DNA of 64,000 nt from the NCBI RefSeq assembly GCF_000377345.1, contig NZ_KB898048.1, positions 1 through 64,000 on the forward strand, given 5' to 3'. Positions 62,784 to 64,000 of this stretch are shown one piece after another. Within the stretch, counting starts at the first letter, position 1. Each line of letters begins with the position of its first letter. The notes under the pieces are model-generated. The model saw only the letters and a list, made by a program, of their open reading frames with translations. It was not told where the DNA came from and ran no database searches. The translations under genes and the position numbers were made by a program. The DNA comes from Thioalkalivibrio sp. ALJ16. GTDB taxonomy: Bacteria; Pseudomonadota; Gammaproteobacteria; Ectothiorhodospirales; Ectothiorhodospiraceae.

Positions 62784-64000
62784 ATGCAACGAATGATTCA
62801 CGCGATGCTGCTGGGACTGGCGCTGCTGTGGTCGGCGCAGGCCCACGCGGTGCTGGAAGTCACGGTGACCGAGGGTGTGACTGGGGCGATTCCGGTCGCG
62901 GTCGCGCCGTTTTCCTGGGAGGGTGAAGGCCGCCCGGACGAGGACGTCGGGCGCATCGTGGCCGCGAACCTGACCCGCAGCGGGCTGTTCGATGTCGAGC
63001 GCGAGGGCCTGCCCGCCGTGCCCTCCGGCCCGGCCGACTTCCTGGCCCAGCCGTGGGCCGATGCCGGCATGGAATACCTGGTCATCGGCTCCAAGCGCCC
63101 GGATGGTGACAACGTGGTCCTCGAGTTCCATGTGTTCGACATCCTGGCGGAGGAACGCCTGGGTGGCTGGCGCATCCCGGTGCCGGCGGACATGCTGCGC
63201 CGCGGTGCGCACCGGGTGTCGGATATCGTCTACGAGCAGATCACCGGGGACCGCGGCGCCTTCAGTGCGCGGATCGCGTTCGTCAGCGTCGAGCGCCAGA
63301 ACGACTCGCGCACCTTCCGCCTGGAGGTGGCCGATTCCGATGGTGCCAACCCGCGCACCCTGTTCCGTTCCCGGGACCCGATCATGTCGCCGGACTGGTC
63401 GCCGGACGGGCGCGAACTGGTGTACGTATCCTTCGAGAACCGTCGCTCCGAGGTCTTTCGTCAGAACGTGGAGACCGGAGAGCGCTCGCGGGTGGCGAGC
63501 TTCACCGGCATCAATAGTGCCCCGGCCTGGTCACCGGATGGTCGTCAGCTGGCGCTGAGCCTGTCCCGCGATGGTTCGCCGAACATCTACGTGATGGACC
63601 TGGCCTCCGGCGACCTGCGCCAGCTGACCCGTTCCAGCGCGATCGAGACCGAACCGGTGTGGTCGCCCGACGGCGAGACCCTCTATTTCACCTCCGACCG
63701 CGCCGGTGGGCCGCAGATCTATGCCCAGCCGGTCAGTGGCGGCAATGCCCGTCGACTCACCTTTGAAAGCGGCTATGCGGCGGCGGCCACCGTGTCGCCT
63801 GATGGCCGCTCCCTGGTGTACGTACATGGCGGTGGTGGCGGATTTCGCCTTGCGCGTCTCGATCTTGATGACCGGCGTGTGACGCATCTCACGGACGGGC
63901 GCGACGCGGAGTCGCCAAGCTTTGCCCCCAATGGCAGCATGATTCTCTATGCGATGACTGACGGGGGGCGTGGTGTGCTCGGCTCGGTGAGCCGTGACGG
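62784..64000 (+). CDS. tolB: TolB, Tol-Pal periplasmic beta-propeller (partial)
   Basis: The first 405 codons of TolB; the gene continues past the window end. A signal peptide (MQRMIHAMLLGLALLWSAQAHA) precedes the N-terminal domain (VAPFSWEGEGRPDEDVGRIVAANLTRSGLFD), and then WD-like propeller blades with repeated WSPDGR and APNGS motifs. It bridges TolA and Pal. It follows tolA by about 35 bases. Confidence 0.96.
   Translation, partial: MQRMIHAMLLGLALLWSAQAHAVLEVTVTEGVTGAIPVAVAPFSWEGEGRPDEDVGRIVAANLTRSGLFDVEREGLPAVPSGPADFLAQPWADAGMEYLVIGSKRPDGDNVVLEFHVFDILAEERLGGWRIPVPADMLRRGAHRVSDIVYEQITGDRGAFSARIAFVSVERQNDSRTFRLEVADSDGANPRTLFRSRDPIMSPDWSPDGRELVYVSFENRRSEVFRQNVETGERSRVASFTGINSAPAWSPDGRQLALSLSRDGSPNIYVMDLASGDLRQLTRSSAIETEPVWSPDGETLYFTSDRAGGPQIYAQPVSGGNARRLTFESGYAAAATVSPDGRSLVYVHGGGGGFRLARLDLDDRRVTHLTDGRDAESPSFAPNGSMILYAMTDGGRGVLGSVSRD

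Overview
This GC-rich window looks like chromosome of a haloalkaliphilic, sulfur-oxidising gammaproteobacterium, most likely Thioalkalivibrio or a close relative in the Ectothiorhodospiraceae. The main pointers are a complete sulfur-oxidising heterodisulfide-reductase-like (sHdr) locus with two lipoate-binding proteins and its own lipoate-assembly genes, a Tat-exported SoxB, a CbbQ/CbbO-type pair, a glycine-betaine ProVWX importer, and ordinary gammaproteobacterial housekeeping operons (ruvB-ybgC-tolQRAB, ilvBNC, lpxH). The assignment is inferred from gene content; no rRNA gene is present.

Layout. 1-5030: lpxH, a cyclophilin, gltX, folD and a membrane GGDEF protein. 5190-5700: one promoter and four tRNA genes (Pro, Arg, His, Lys). 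5.9-10.25 kb: a glycine-zipper lipoprotein, then soxB, a BepA-like M48 protease and a small unknown gene on the minus strand. 10.4-23.2 kb, all on the plus strand: rhodanese, tusA, hdrC1, hdrB1, hdrA, hyp, hdrC2, hdrB2, lbpA1, dsrE-like, lbpA2, radical SAM lipoyl synthase, lipoate ligase, lipT, second radical SAM lipoyl synthase. 23.4-27.9 kb: a FadL-type porin, an unknown secreted protein, an unknown cytoplasmic protein, a second lipoate-ligase-like protein and a receiver-like protein. 28-31 kb: proVWX. 31.5-37.9 kb: a small unknown gene opposite a cbbQ-cbbO-acuC-like operon, then an aldo/keto reductase. 38-47.2 kb: MutS2-like ATPase, ilvBNC, a PSD-like protein, pssA, family 4 UDG, rimI and a Sel1-repeat protein. 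47.4-57.7 kb: prfC, a lipoprotein, arfB, an ABC exporter, a GGDEF protein, recQ, a DUF3581 protein and psd. 57.8-64 kb: prmB, ruvB, ybgC, tolQ, tolR, a miniature inverted-repeat element, tolA and the first part of tolB.

How the sulfur genes work together (family knowledge plus inference). SoxB acts on thiosulfate-derived sulfur in the periplasm. In the cytoplasm rhodanese, TusA and the DsrE-like protein pass on sulfane sulfur, and the sHdr complex oxidises it with lipoyl-carrying LbpA as partner. Sulfite is the expected product. The ligase, the two radical SAM proteins and LipT build the lipoyl group on LbpA. The FadL porin and its secreted neighbour may add outer-membrane transport, which is speculative.

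The sHdr-LbpA-lipoate system is already described. The observations that look least described are: a 312-314 bp miniature element between tolR and tolA whose terminal inverted repeat supplies the only ATG near the tolA start; a PSD-like protein lacking the self-cleavage serine; the second lipoate-ligase-like protein with an unknown partner next to the sHdr locus; inverted pairs of a dispersed repeat placed only between convergent genes; and patches of atypical base and codon use in the FadL porin and in the TolA C-terminal domain.
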